The notes beneath the pieces are model-generated. The model did no database searches. It had not been told where the DNA came from and was given only the letters and a program-made list of their open reading frames with translations. Positions 1-9,053 of a DNA stretch of 64,000 bases are shown here, one piece after another (position 1 is the first letter of the stretch; every line of letters begins with the position of its first letter). The stretch comes from Saprospiraceae bacterium (lineage in GTDB: Bacteria; Bacteroidota; Bacteroidia; Chitinophagales; Saprospiraceae). Location: contig JAHDCU010000004.1 of assembly GCA_020629715.1 (NCBI GenBank), forward strand, positions 423,338 to 487,337, written 5' to 3'. The translations under genes were made by a program, and so were the position numbers.

Positions 1-147
1 AGGGCAACTAACACCAGTAAGCTCTTCGATGAGTACTACTCGATTACTGATTACCTCTTTAGGCGGTGGTATCTCGATAGGATACTCTCGACAGCCCGAA
101 AATAAAATAACAACGATGATCAGGGTAAATGATATAATTGATTTCAT
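1..147 (-). CDS. Omp28-like outer membrane lipoprotein (N-terminal part, cut by window edge)
   Basis: The minus strand from 147 reads an open frame of 49 codons that runs off the window. It begins with a hydrophobic signal and a lipobox ending in FSGC, so it should be lipidated. Mature sequence then reaches RVVLIEELTGVSCP, which resembles the start of the thioredoxin-like domain of Omp28-related Bacteroidota proteins (their usual form is LEEFTG-x-x-C). It lies 26 bp downstream of the DUF6029-like gene on the same strand, so the two are probably cotranscribed. The family call rests on this short motif only; the rest lies outside the window. Confidence 0.6.
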   Translation of the reverse strand, partial: MKSIISFTLIIVVILFSGCREYPIEIPPPKEVISNRVVLIEELTGVSCP

Positions 148-173
148 ACAATAGAAATATACTTCATTTAAAA

Positions 174-1868
174 TTAAAAAGTTGAAGAAAAACTCATTCT
201 TACTCCAGAAAACGCAGGTTCTAATCTACATATTCCACCAGAACAGACAATTCCTTCTACTTGCTTGACATATCGCAAATTGAATCTATTGGAATGATAG
301 ATATACGTCACTCCTACCGTTGGGTATAGTATATTAAGAACCTCTTTAGTCTCTGGGTCCCGAGGTACACTGCTACTATTTTCATTCGGATCGCTATTAT
401 ACATGCCTGAAAGTTCAAATATCCAATGAGGTGCTAATCCTACTTCTACCTGAGCAAATAACCACGAACCAAAATCTTGGTCGGTATTCATATATTGAGT
501 TTCTATACGCAGCGATTTTTTCCGAGTAAAGCGATATAAAAATTCGGCAAATGGAGTAATTGTTTTGACGAGAGGAACCTCTGGTTTGACCTCGTATACT
601 TCTTGATTATAATTCTGTATCTGAACTCCTCCTGATAGTTGCCATTTCCTCTTTTGCTTATAAACCCATTCTGTGAAATATTCTCTGTAGAGCGTAGTCC
701 CATCTAAGGTCTTGATATTTGAATAATTAACATTGGCTGATAGCTTTCGATTGAACTTATAGGATACATCAAACTGATAAGCCATCTCACTTAGGTCTTG
801 AGTCGCTGGACTATACCTCGCTGTGAGGCGATAGGTATTTTGTCGATTCATAGGCGGCATGAAATTGATCAATCCTAAGTTGAGCCCTAAGGTAGGATCT
901 GACCTAAAATTAAAATTTTCAGTTCTTTTGACCTCGACTGTAATACCCAAACCTTTTCTGGCGAAACTTATACTATTGTAGATTACAGAACCACGCTCAC
1001 GTACGTATTTTCCAAAAGTTCTTACACCTGTAACTTCCGTCTGTAATGCAGTTGGGTCTCTAAATGTTTCTAAGCCTTTGAGTGCAAGCTCGGAGTACCA
1101 GGTTATATTTTTATAAGTAAGTGTATTGTATAGGCTATATGCCTGATTGTTATATCCAAGTTCAATACGCTCATCACCGATATAATTACGTACTACATCT
1201 ACAAGCTCATCAACGGTTACTTGATCCTTACGTCTATTGACAAATCCAATACCCGGTGATATAGTCAAGGGAGATTCTGTACCGAAAGAGAAAAATCCAT
1301 CTAAAGCAATACCACTGATCTCACCAGGGTTGACCCCAAAAATCCATTTTTGTTTACCAGCAAACGCCCGTACCTTGAGGTAATCCGTCAAATCATACTT
1401 AATAGCTCCACCCAGCAGAGCATTATCTATAAAAAGTGGTCGAGACTCCCATGCCCTATAGATCAATCCACTTCCGATTTGATCATAAATATGCCCAAGG
1501 GAAATTTCGAGCCTGTCCCATCTTTTACTCACTGACAATCTGCCCAAACCGATACCTGAATATGATCCATTTGGATCTCTGAGGTTACTATTTTGAAATA
1601 CATCTCCTCTTGCGCTAAACTCCCAACCTTTGATACGATAATTTAAGGTGACCCAAAGTTCACCACCGTAATGATCTATGACATCGGTAGAGTCATATTG
1701 AGGAGTACCTATTGCTCCGATAAGTGAATCGCGTTGAAAGTAGTTTATATTCATCTCTACCCCACCTGAGAATACTCCTTTATCCTGAGCACTTCCCTGA
1801 TGATAACCAAGCGCTACTAAAAAGAGCATGAAGAAAATATGTGGGTAGCAGTTTTTAAAATCAAACAT
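174..1868 (-). CDS. DUF6029-like outer membrane beta-barrel protein
   Basis: A 564-residue exported protein with an N-terminal signal (cleavage near GSAQ). The body is dominated by alternating aromatic and polar strands separated by short turns, and the last residue is Phe after a strand (SGVRMSFSSTF), which is what an outer membrane barrel looks like. Length and opening (FSGGVEMN then a long barrel) fit the DUF6029 family of Bacteroidota. No enzymatic motif is visible. It is followed by an Omp28-like gene and diverges from a TlpA thioredoxin, so the locus pairs thioredoxin-fold exported proteins with a barrel. What the barrel carries or binds is unknown; the family name is from memory of the pattern, not a search. 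Confidence 0.65.
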   Translation of the reverse strand: MFDFKNCYPHIFFMLFLVALGYHQGSAQDKGVFSGGVEMNINYFQRDSLIGAIGTPQYDSTDVIDHYGGELWVTLNYRIKGWEFSARGDVFQNSNLRDPNGSYSGIGLGRLSVSKRWDRLEISLGHIYDQIGSGLIYRAWESRPLFIDNALLGGAIKYDLTDYLKVRAFAGKQKWIFGVNPGEISGIALDGFFSFGTESPLTISPGIGFVNRRKDQVTVDELVDVVRNYIGDERIELGYNNQAYSLYNTLTYKNITWYSELALKGLETFRDPTALQTEVTGVRTFGKYVRERGSVIYNSISFARKGLGITVEVKRTENFNFRSDPTLGLNLGLINFMPPMNRQNTYRLTARYSPATQDLSEMAYQFDVSYKFNRKLSANVNYSNIKTLDGTTLYREYFTEWVYKQKRKWQLSGGVQIQNYNQEVYEVKPEVPLVKTITPFAEFLYRFTRKKSLRIETQYMNTDQDFGSWLFAQVEVGLAPHWIFELSGMYNSDPNENSSSVPRDPETKEVLNILYPTVGVTYIYHSNRFNLRYVKQVEGIVCSGGICRLEPAFSGVRMSFSSTF

Positions 1869-1973
1869 ATCTTAAAGTTGGTTAAAATGTGGTTAACTAA
1901 CTATAGTCCTGTTGCAATATTCCATACTTATGTATTAACATTGTAACTAAGAATAACTTTATAAAAGTAAAAA

Positions 1974-2471
1974 ATGAAAATATCCAACACCCTATTTGCG
2001 GCAGCTTTAATTCTGATTCTATCGTCATTTGTCGGATTCAATAGCGCTTTCCCCTCTGTAAATGTGCAAACACTCAATGGGAAAACAGTAAATACATCTG
2101 ATTATGTCGCTAAGGGTAAGTTGACAGTAGTCAGCTTTTGGGCTACTTGGTGTAGCCCTTGCAAAAGAGAACTAGACGCCATAGCTGAACTCTACCCTGA
2201 TTGGAAAGAAGATTATGATGTAGACTTCCTTGCGATCACGATAGATGATCGAAGAGGATTTGCAAAAGTACCAGCCTTAGTGGCTTCTAAAGGATGGGAA
2301 TATACTGTATTAGCAGATACAAAACAAGAATTGCAACGAGCGCTTAATTTCCAAACGATACCGCAGACTTTTGTCCTGGATGGAAACGGAGAAATCATAT
2401 ATAGTCACAATGGGTACAATCCTGGTGATGAAGAAGAGCTAGAAGATTTACTTGCTGAGCATAGTAAATAG
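1974..2471 (+). CDS. TlpA-type periplasmic thiol:disulfide oxidoreductase
   Basis: A 165-residue protein with a signal peptide (hydrophobic residues 5-24) and a single thioredoxin fold. The active site is WATWCSPCKREL, with Cys60 and Cys63 forming the CxxC pair, and the cis-proline loop is visible as QTIPQTFV near residue 128. This is the TlpA/ResA type, which reduces or isomerises disulfides of exported proteins, for example in cytochrome c maturation. It is transcribed divergently from the DUF6029-like barrel with a gap of about 105 bp, and ends in a clear intrinsic terminator. The specific partner protein is not evident. Confidence 0.88.
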   Translation: MKISNTLFAAALILILSSFVGFNSAFPSVNVQTLNGKTVNTSDYVAKGKLTVVSFWATWCSPCKRELDAIAELYPDWKEDYDVDFLAITIDDRRGFAKVPALVASKGWEYTVLADTKQELQRALNFQTIPQTFVLDGNGEIIYSHNGYNPGDEEELEDLLAEHSK

Positions 2472-2481
2472 CGTTTAGCGT

Positions 2482-2520
2482 AAAGGTATTGATTCTCTGG
2501 TTGGAATCAATACCTTTTTT
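2482..2520 (+). terminator. Intrinsic terminator after the TlpA gene
   Basis: A perfect 14-bp stem (left arm AAAGGTATTGATTC at 2482-2495, right arm at 2504-2517) with an 8-nt loop is followed by a T-rich tract. It separates the plus-strand TlpA gene from the converging Uup gene. Confidence 0.9.
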
Positions 2521-2556
2521 GTTTTCACAAAAATCTTCTCATTATACGTATGTATA

Positions 2557-4425
2557 TTACATAAACTCTGATAGCTCCAGCCAGATCATTTCTTGCTCCT
2601 CGAGTTGATTGCCTACTTCGCCCAGCTCGATACTTAGTTTTTCGATTTGCTCCCCCGATAGGGAGGTATCATTGAATGCTTCCATGATCTCTTTTTTCCT
2701 TTTTTCTAATTGAGAAATGAGTTTTTCTGCATTCTGAAATTGCATCTTCTCCTTATAGGATAGTTTTCTTTTTACTTCGCTTGGTTCAGTATGAACTGAC
2801 TCTGCTTTTACAGCTTCTTTGACTTTTTTCGTAGAGACTTTAGGTAGATCGTATTGGTCTCTGTATTGGGTATAGTTGCCGGGGAAGTCCTTGATTTTAC
2901 CTTGACCTTCCAAAACAAACATATGATCGACGATCTTATCCATAAAATATCGATCATGTGATACTATCAAGATGCATCCCGGGAATTGAAGTAAATAATC
3001 CTCAAGAATATTAAGACTTACGATATCAAGATCATTGGTTGGCTCATCGAGTATCAAGAAATTGGGATTAGCAATGAGTACAGTCAGTAGGTGTAGTCTT
3101 CGTTTTTCGCCTCCGCTTAGCTGAGATATATACACTTGCTGCTGTGGCCTCGGAAATAAAAATCGCTCTAATAATGCCTCGGCACTCAACTTACGACCTT
3201 TTGCCAGTGGGATATAATCTCCATATTGCCTGACTACATCTATCACTCTGCGGTCTTGAGATGTATCAAGTCCTGTCTGCGCATAATGACCAAAAACCAC
3301 TGTATCACCTATGACTACTTTACCACCATCTACTCTAATTTCCTTGGTCAGCAGCTTGACGAATGTGGTCTTCCCCACCCCATTAGGTCCTGCGATACCA
3401 ACTCGCTCTCCTTTCTTAAATTTATAGCTAAATGATTCTACGATTTTGAGCTCATCATATACCTTGGTAATGGCATGAGCCTCTAATATTTTAGACCCCA
3501 ATCTTGCGGGTTCTATATTGAGTTCTAAAGTACTATCATCAATTTTATTCAATGCTTCAGACTTGATGACATCAAATTTATCTACACGTGACTTTGCTTT
3601 AGTACCTCTTGCCTTTGGCTGCTTTCTGATCCAATTGAGTTCCTTTTTGTAGAGCTTAACGGTCTTATCATGTACAACTTGCTCGTTGTCCATGCGTAGC
3701 GCTTTCTTTTCTAAAAAGTCTGAGTACGTACCTCGATAGTGGTACAATCTTTTATTGTCTAATTCGACAATCTCATTACAGACTCGCTCCAAGAAGTATC
3801 GATCATGCGTCACCATAAAGATGGTCATCTTAGTACCCTCCAGATATTGCTCTAGCCACTCGATCATATCTAGATCCAAGTGGTTGGTAGGCTCATCAAG
3901 AATGACGAAATCGGGTTCGTCAATGATAATTTTGGCTAGTGCCAGTCGCTTTTTTTGACCTCCACTTAACTCTTTGATTTTTTGATCTAGCCTAGTGATT
4001 TTCAGCTTATAGAGTGTCTCTTTTACCTTTGATTCTATATCCCATGCGTTGAGACTATCCATAGCTTCGAGACGCTCTTGTACGAGTGCATTATCATCTG
4101 TAAGCAGAGCTTCTTCGTATTGCTTGACCGCTCTGATTTTCGCATTTTCAGAATCTAGAGCTACTTCTAGCACAGACCAGTCTTCTTGAAATTCGGGTTC
4201 TTGCTTGAGGTATGCACAGCGGATGTTTTTAGCAATTTCTACATGTGCTCTCTCCCCTTCTGGAGCTTCTTCTTGCGCCAGTATCTTGAGCAATGTAGTT
4301 TTACCAGAACCATTCTTAGCAACTAATGCTATCTTTTGCCCTTTACTGATCGTCAGATTGAGGTCTTCAAATAATACTTTTTCTCCGAAGGCTTTGGATA
4401 TGTGCTCAAATACAAGATACTGCAT
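2557..4425 (-). CDS. uup: ABC-F family ATPase, Uup type
   Basis: A soluble 622-residue protein with two ABC ATPase domains and no membrane segments. Each half has a Walker A (NGSGKTT near residue 40, NGVGKTT near 350), a signature (LSGGQ, LSGGE) and a Walker B followed by DEPTNHLDL or DEPTNDLDI, as in the ABC-F family that acts on the ribosome rather than in transport. The linker contains RKQPKARGTKAKSRVDKF, characteristic of the Uup branch, and the C-terminus (about residues 540-622) is a charged coiled coil, also a Uup feature. Uup is linked to ribosome function and suppression of transposon excision. The gene stands alone, with repeat copies in its upstream gap. Confidence 0.9.
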   Translation of the reverse strand: MQYLVFEHISKAFGEKVLFEDLNLTISKGQKIALVAKNGSGKTTLLKILAQEEAPEGERAHVEIAKNIRCAYLKQEPEFQEDWSVLEVALDSENAKIRAVKQYEEALLTDDNALVQERLEAMDSLNAWDIESKVKETLYKLKITRLDQKIKELSGGQKKRLALAKIIIDEPDFVILDEPTNHLDLDMIEWLEQYLEGTKMTIFMVTHDRYFLERVCNEIVELDNKRLYHYRGTYSDFLEKKALRMDNEQVVHDKTVKLYKKELNWIRKQPKARGTKAKSRVDKFDVIKSEALNKIDDSTLELNIEPARLGSKILEAHAITKVYDELKIVESFSYKFKKGERVGIAGPNGVGKTTFVKLLTKEIRVDGGKVVIGDTVVFGHYAQTGLDTSQDRRVIDVVRQYGDYIPLAKGRKLSAEALLERFLFPRPQQQVYISQLSGGEKRRLHLLTVLIANPNFLILDEPTNDLDIVSLNILEDYLLQFPGCILIVSHDRYFMDKIVDHMFVLEGQGKIKDFPGNYTQYRDQYDLPKVSTKKVKEAVKAESVHTEPSEVKRKLSYKEKMQFQNAEKLISQLEKRKKEIMEAFNDTSLSGEQIEKLSIELGEVGNQLEEQEMIWLELSEFM

Positions 4426-4480
4426 ACTGTAAAGATGAGTACTTGGGATTTAGAATCGAAGATTTTATAGGATTAGTTTT

Positions 4481-4592
4481 TTTTGAACCATGGAGGCATC
4501 CGCCAAAGGCGAGACAAATAAGGACACGGAGTATTTTCTAAGTGTTACTTATTCTTTTTGAACCATGGAGGTTTCCACCAGTGGCTAGACAA
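4481..4592. repeat. Two tandem copies of an intergenic repeat (CGCC...GGCGAGACAA type)
   Basis: Copy 1 (4481-4517) and copy 2 (4555-4592) both read TTTTGAACCATGGAGG, then a short GC-rich hairpin-like core, then the end AGACAA. Copy 1 has CCGCCAAAGGCGAGACAA; copy 2 has CCACCAGTGGCTAGACAA. A third copy is at 43121-43157. They fill much of the 282-bp gap between uup and prc. The short CGCC/GGCG core could fold into a small stem. Function unknown. Confidence 0.7.
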
Positions 4593-4707
4593 TCAAGGGA
4601 TTAGAGTGCTTTATCAGTTATACTGGCTTACGCAATCAATTTTTCCGTTCAAATGCAAGAGAAACCATGATTACCTCTCAACTCAAAACCAATAAGCTAT
4701 CTACTTA

Positions 4708-6897
4708 CTACGGGTTGATGGTCTTCATTTTAGCGATATCATTGTTAGACTTGAGGTCTCGCATGATATGCAATGCTTCTTTGAGATAAAAGTCCTTTTT
4801 TACCCGCTTGATCCAATCTTTGTTGGTATCAGCAAGTACTTCATCATTATCGATGCGTTCTTGATCGGCACTCAGGTTTCTTACGGATAATCCCTCAATT
4901 TCATCCTTCCAGAGGTCCTTAAATTTTTCAGACTCTTCATCCCTCTTGTCTAGATAATTGGAATATCCATCGATAGTGAGAGGATATATTGATTGGTCTC
5001 TATTTCGCTTCAAGCGTTCTGCGTTTTCTAAGACCAACTGAAAGTCTTTATCTTCTTTCACTCTCTCGGAGCTAGCTCTGACTACCTCGGCTTTATTAGA
5101 GATATTATAAGTTTCTTGGCTATACGGTACTGGATTGATTTTTGACCATTCCATGGCATTATCATAATCCTTCTCTCCAGTCTCGATTTTACTATAGTTA
5201 TCCGGTAAAATTATATCTGGGATAACCCCTTTGAGTTGAGTAGATCCACCATCTATACGATAAAACTTTTGCATCGTAAGTTTGACTTGACCCAATGGCT
5301 TGAGTTCATCATTACCCATAACAGCCTCATCTAGATCAAAAAATCGTTGTACTGTTCCTTTCCCAAACGTGGAATTACTACCAACAATTACAGCTCTATT
5401 ATAATCCTGAAGTGCTGCAGCCAATATCTCAGAAGCAGACGCAGAAAATGAGTTTACTAGAACTACAAGTGGACCATCATATCTTGATTCTTTATCCTGG
5501 TCATCATAGACATAGGGATTTCTAGTACGGGGCTTTACCTGTACGATAGGACCATCCTCTACAAACAGTCCCGTCATATCAACTACATCACGCAGTGATC
5601 CTCCGCCATTGCTTCTAAGGTCTAAAATGATACCTTGAGCACCATCTTGCTTTAGCTTTTCAATCTCCTCTGCAACATCTACAGAGCAACTATTCCCATT
5701 TTTTTGCTCAAATGAAGAGTAGAATTTGGGTAGCTTGATATATCCAATATTGCTCGATACTTGCTCTAGATCGAGTAATAAAGATTTAGCCTTCGTTTCA
5801 TCTATCTGTACGATATCTCGTATAATCGGTACTTCTATGATATCACCAGAGGGCTTTTTGATCGTCAATAAAACCTCTGTTCCTTTCTTTCCTCTGATTA
5901 ACTGTACAACATCGTCTAGTCGCATACCTACTAGATCCACTGCATCTTCTCCTTTCTGTGTGACTTTGATAATCAGATCATCCGCTTCTATCTGCTTACT
6001 CGCCCAAGCAGGTCCTCCCGGTATCACTTCTCTGACTTTGGTATATCCTTTATCCGGCACTAGTCTTGCTCCAATACCTTCGAGTTTACCACCCATATTG
6101 ATATCAAAATCTTGCTTCTCTTTAGGGTTAAAATAATCAGAGTGAGGATCCATGACATGCGTAATCGCGTTGATATACGCTTCAAATCGATCTGATCTAC
6201 GGAGACTCTCCATACGCTCAAACCAATCATCGAAAACTTCTTTCGTCTGCTTTATTGCTTTAGCTTTTAGCTCATCATCACTTAATGGGACAAATGCCTC
6301 TTCCTCTTTATCATCCTCTCCTTCAACTGTAGACTCTTCTGATTCTTTTGCTTCGTTTTCGATGCTATCCTTCTGATCTTCTAGGTTGTCGTAGTACCTT
6401 GTTAGGACTTCATATTTGAGGGCTTTTCTCCAGTACTCTCTTAGCTCAGATTGATCTTTGGCAAAAGATTTTTTATCATAATCTAGCTCCACTTCTTCTT
6501 GTTGAGAAAAATCATAATCTGCCGCGATGAGCTCGTCGTATATCAGTTTGGCATCTTTGAAACTCTGATCAATCAACACCACAGATTGATCAAAAAAGTC
6601 AAATTTCTTTTGCAAAATCTGATCATCGTATTGGAGTTCGTATACTTTGAGTTGGTCTACTTCCTTTTGTGTAAAAAATCGCTTTGCAGGATCTAGCGAC
6701 TTAATGTAGTTGCTAAAAGCCTCTTTAGAAAACTCATCATCGATTTCCTTAGGTTGAAAATGTGCCATTTTGATAAAATGGACCACCGCATCTATAATGA
6801 CCATTTCTCGCTTGCGGTCATCAATATTAGGGAAGATGGTGCCCAGGGCTAATATTCCAAGAAGTACAGCTACTACTAACGAACTACGATATCTCAT
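4708..6897 (-). CDS. prc: Carboxy-terminal processing protease Prc/Tsp (S41)
   Basis: A 729-residue protein with an N-terminal signal anchor (residues 6-22), an alpha-helical N-terminal domain, a PDZ domain at about 265-350, the S41 protease core at about 380-560 and a C-terminal DUF3340-type region. The catalytic pair by alignment with E. coli Prc is Ser487 (in SASASE) and Lys513 (in FGKGTVQ). The enzyme works in the periplasm and degrades proteins from their nonpolar C-termini, including tagged and envelope proteins. A highly acidic, low-complexity insert lies at about 175-205. Length is that of the long Prc type rather than the shorter CtpA. It stands alone between uup and an accessory patch. 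Confidence 0.93.
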   Translation of the reverse strand: MRYRSSLVVAVLLGILALGTIFPNIDDRKREMVIIDAVVHFIKMAHFQPKEIDDEFSKEAFSNYIKSLDPAKRFFTQKEVDQLKVYELQYDDQILQKKFDFFDQSVVLIDQSFKDAKLIYDELIAADYDFSQQEEVELDYDKKSFAKDQSELREYWRKALKYEVLTRYYDNLEDQKDSIENEAKESEESTVEGEDDKEEEAFVPLSDDELKAKAIKQTKEVFDDWFERMESLRRSDRFEAYINAITHVMDPHSDYFNPKEKQDFDINMGGKLEGIGARLVPDKGYTKVREVIPGGPAWASKQIEADDLIIKVTQKGEDAVDLVGMRLDDVVQLIRGKKGTEVLLTIKKPSGDIIEVPIIRDIVQIDETKAKSLLLDLEQVSSNIGYIKLPKFYSSFEQKNGNSCSVDVAEEIEKLKQDGAQGIILDLRSNGGGSLRDVVDMTGLFVEDGPIVQVKPRTRNPYVYDDQDKESRYDGPLVVLVNSFSASASEILAAALQDYNRAVIVGSNSTFGKGTVQRFFDLDEAVMGNDELKPLGQVKLTMQKFYRIDGGSTQLKGVIPDIILPDNYSKIETGEKDYDNAMEWSKINPVPYSQETYNISNKAEVVRASSERVKEDKDFQLVLENAERLKRNRDQSIYPLTIDGYSNYLDKRDEESEKFKDLWKDEIEGLSVRNLSADQERIDNDEVLADTNKDWIKRVKKDFYLKEALHIMRDLKSNNDIAKMKTINP

Positions 6898-7014
6898 ACA
6901 ATTATCTTTGGATTGCTTTCTAAATATAGGTGATTAAACAGAATAATGCAGGGAAGGATGTGGTGTTATGTTGCTTTTAACGGTTCGGTAACGGTGTTGG
7001 GATATTTACTCTTC

Positions 7015-7395
7015 CTAATAAAACCTACAGATTGTGGTATCGGGCATAATGTCAATAACGATACGATTATCCAGCGAAGCTCCATTCGTAAAGTAGCCAA
7101 AGGCTTTGTAGTGGGAGTTCCCATTTCTCAAAAAGCTTAAGTAATATCCTCCATCACCTGGTATATCATCATCAAAAAAAATCCTAGATTTTATAATGTT
7201 TCCATCTAGTAGAGAGTCTATACCTCCTGATTTACTTACAGTAGTCCCATATTCAACGTTTGTTAAAAGATCTCCACTTTTGTTGTTTATGTTGATTTTA
7301 GGGTGTTTTTTAGAGTAAGTTCCTACGGTAAATGCAATTCCTAAAACAGATGCTACCAATAGTGGTAAAGCTAAAATGACTATACCTTTTTTCAT
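7015..7395 (-). CDS. Small membrane-anchored or secreted hypothetical protein
   Basis: A 126-residue protein not assigned to a family. Residues 4-25 are one hydrophobic segment (signal anchor or uncleaved signal peptide), followed by a soluble, glycine- and asparagine-rich part with predicted strand character (KININNKSGDLLTNVEYG). There is no lipobox and no recognisable catalytic motif. The gene is downstream of, and on the same strand as, two other exported proteins but is separated from them by an intrinsic terminator. It is probably real because of its signal segment and clean start; a plus-strand frame overlapping it at 6946-7140 has no such support. Confidence 0.55.
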   Translation of the reverse strand: MKKGIVILALPLLVASVLGIAFTVGTYSKKHPKININNKSGDLLTNVEYGTTVSKSGGIDSLLDGNIIKSRIFFDDDIPGDGGYYLSFLRNGNSHYKAFGYFTNGASLDNRIVIDIMPDTTICRFY

Positions 7396-7449
7396 ACGAA
7401 TTAATCATTATTTCAAAACAAAAACGCTATCAAAAATGTACAAATAATA

Positions 7450-7485
7450 AAAGCGGTAACAAACCTAATTGTCTATTGCCGCTTT
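7450..7485 (-). terminator. Intrinsic terminator of the 7509-8009 gene (duplicated element, copy 1)
   Basis: The arms AAAGCGGTAA (7450-7459) and TTGCCGCTTT (7476-7485) form a 10-bp stem; read on the minus strand it is followed by TTTTATTATTT. The left arm and loop match the terminator at 9054-9087. Confidence 0.8.
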
Positions 7486-7508
7486 CGTCTAATATCTCTA
7501 TTTGTATA

Positions 7509-8009
7509 TCATTGTCTTAGCTTATTTTTTATTGTAAGCTCAATAGTATTTTTAACCATTATCGATGTATCAACTACAATAAGTTTAACTAACTCATCAT
7601 TGGCAACTGAATCTAACACTCCATTCATTTGACCCTTATATTCTAAACAAAGTTTGTCTGATATAAAAACTGGGATCTTCTCTTTATTCTTCGGACCAAT
7701 ACCACTTGTAAACCAACGAAACTTCAGTTGATTTACTTTTCCATTTCTTATTAAGAATTCGTAATTCGGGATCCCCTGAAGTATAAAATTTTCATAACCT
7801 TGAATTAAACCTGCGTCTTCCGCAAACCGTACCACTATAGAACTAGTATCGGGAGAAATATACCCTTTAATGAGTTCTTCATTATTTAAAATACTTTGGA
7901 CTGGCAAACCTATAAAGTCCTCTGGGCAATTGATAATGTCCTTTTGATCTACAATATTTTTACAGGATAATAAATTAATAAGCACAAACAATACAAATAA
8001 ATTCTTCAT
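7509..8009 (-). CDS. Putative lipoprotein of unknown function
   Basis: The start is placed at 8009 rather than 8042 because the protein from there begins MKNLFVLFVLINLLSCKN, a textbook lipoprotein signal with the lipid-bearing Cys at residue 16; the upstream extension would put charged residues in front of it. The mature part (about 150 residues) has no motif I recognise. It follows the exported methyltransferase gene by about 45 bp on the same strand, so they are probably cotranscribed, and it ends in an intrinsic terminator. Function unknown. Confidence 0.6.
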   Translation of the reverse strand: MKNLFVLFVLINLLSCKNIVDQKDIINCPEDFIGLPVQSILNNEELIKGYISPDTSSIVVRFAEDAGLIQGYENFILQGIPNYEFLIRNGKVNQLKFRWFTSGIGPKNKEKIPVFISDKLCLEYKGQMNGVLDSVANDELVKLIVVDTSIMVKNTIELTIKNKLRQ

Positions 8010-8054
8010 AATTATTTTAGTTAAACGTTCGTTCCTGGTCAATCTAGTGTCAAA

Positions 8055-8993
8055 CTATTTCAATTCAAATTTCAAAAGTATATATCCTTCTAAGTGCAAT
8101 TCACTTACAAGCTTAAACCCGTGTTTAGTTGGGAAAGTCTTAAGATCATCATATTCCAATAGTTCATCGCAATCACCTCTGCTTTTCTTTGACATTGACT
8201 TTTCATACAGAAACAAATGACCATTTGACTTCAGAGATTGCCTACATGACTTCAGCATTTTCTTTCGTTTATCAAAATGGTGATAAGACATTCGACAAAT
8301 AATCTTATCAACTTTCTCTGGAAGATTGATACTTTTTTTATCGCCATGTATTTTTACAAAACTTGATGACAGCGACATACTATTTGGCACTTTTATCAAT
8401 AGATTAATCAAATCCAGAAGACTTGCTTGTAATTCATTAATATATATGATATTTCTCAAATCAAGTAGATAGAGAAGAATAGCAAAACTTCCGCTACCAG
8501 CACCAATCTCGGCAATTTTATCGTCCCTACGTATATCATAAAAGCTCAGTTCTTCAATTACTGCCTCTTGATTGATAATTGGATAAGGAAATTTATAAGA
8601 TAAATATTCTTCGATAATGAAAGCGGTGAGATCTGGATTTTCAACGATCTGTAAAATGCCTTCATTGGGTAAGTTTAAAAAAGCCTCTCTCTTCCATCCA
8701 CTTTTGTGAACCAAAGCTTCCTTTATAGCTTTCGGTTGCTTTCCACCTACCAACCCTTGAAAAAGTATACGTCGTAAGACACTTTTTTGAAAATGCTCCT
8801 GATCATGAATATTAGATATTTGTGTTAAGGTATTTTCAAAGACTGATATATTATCGACTGGCTTATCTATTATCAGTTCTCTGTATTTGGTCAAGTTATT
8901 AATGAACATCGTAGTGTCAAACCCTTGAGCAAAACAGGAAGTAAAACTTGATAAATATAAGACAACGCAAGAAATGGTAATTCTAACCCTCAT
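8055..8993 (-). CDS. Class I SAM-dependent methyltransferase with an export signal
   Basis: 312 residues. The C-terminal two thirds look like a class I methyltransferase: motif I is AEIGAGSG (161-168), followed by an acidic end of strand 2 (INE near 190) and a post-motif region with ICRMSYHHF (near 236) and a typical final beta hairpin. The N-terminus is MRVRITISCVVLYLSSFTSC then FAQG, which is a signal peptide or a weak lipobox at Cys20. A SAM enzyme outside the cytoplasm is unexpected because SAM is not normally available there. The real start could lie further in, but residues 24-130 form a helical domain that looks native. A 9-bp hairpin sits just upstream (9017-9039). The substrate cannot be told. 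Confidence 0.65.
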   Translation of the reverse strand: MRVRITISCVVLYLSSFTSCFAQGFDTTMFINNLTKYRELIIDKPVDNISVFENTLTQISNIHDQEHFQKSVLRRILFQGLVGGKQPKAIKEALVHKSGWKREAFLNLPNEGILQIVENPDLTAFIIEEYLSYKFPYPIINQEAVIEELSFYDIRRDDKIAEIGAGSGSFAILLYLLDLRNIIYINELQASLLDLINLLIKVPNSMSLSSSFVKIHGDKKSINLPEKVDKIICRMSYHHFDKRKKMLKSCRQSLKSNGHLFLYEKSMSKKSRGDCDELLEYDDLKTFPTKHGFKLVSELHLEGYILLKFELK

Positions 8994-9016
8994 CCCATGA
9001 AATTAAACAATATTAT

Positions 9017-9039
9017 CTATCTCATGGAAAATGAGATAG
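9017..9039. promoter_or_regulatory. Hairpin in the leader of the exported methyltransferase gene
   Basis: CTATCTCAT (9017-9025) and ATGAGATAG (9031-9039) form a perfect 9-bp stem with loop GGAAA, about 24 bp upstream of the start at 8993. No T tract follows on either strand, so it does not look like a terminator. Role unknown. Confidence 0.5.
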
Positions 9040-9053
9040 CCATGAACAAACAA

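Noticed and set aside
2557..4425. An antibiotic-resistance ABC-F protein
   Set aside because: The linker and C-terminal coiled coil match the Uup housekeeping branch rather than resistance ABC-F proteins.
5726..6136. A 136-codon plus-strand frame inside prc
   Set aside because: It is the antisense shadow of a well-conserved protease domain, with a Ser/Ile-rich composition typical of such shadows.
6946..7140. A 64-codon plus-strand frame near the prc-hppA interval
   Set aside because: It overlaps the 3' end of the 7015-7395 gene, which has a membrane segment and better start; no promoter or family support for the plus-strand frame.
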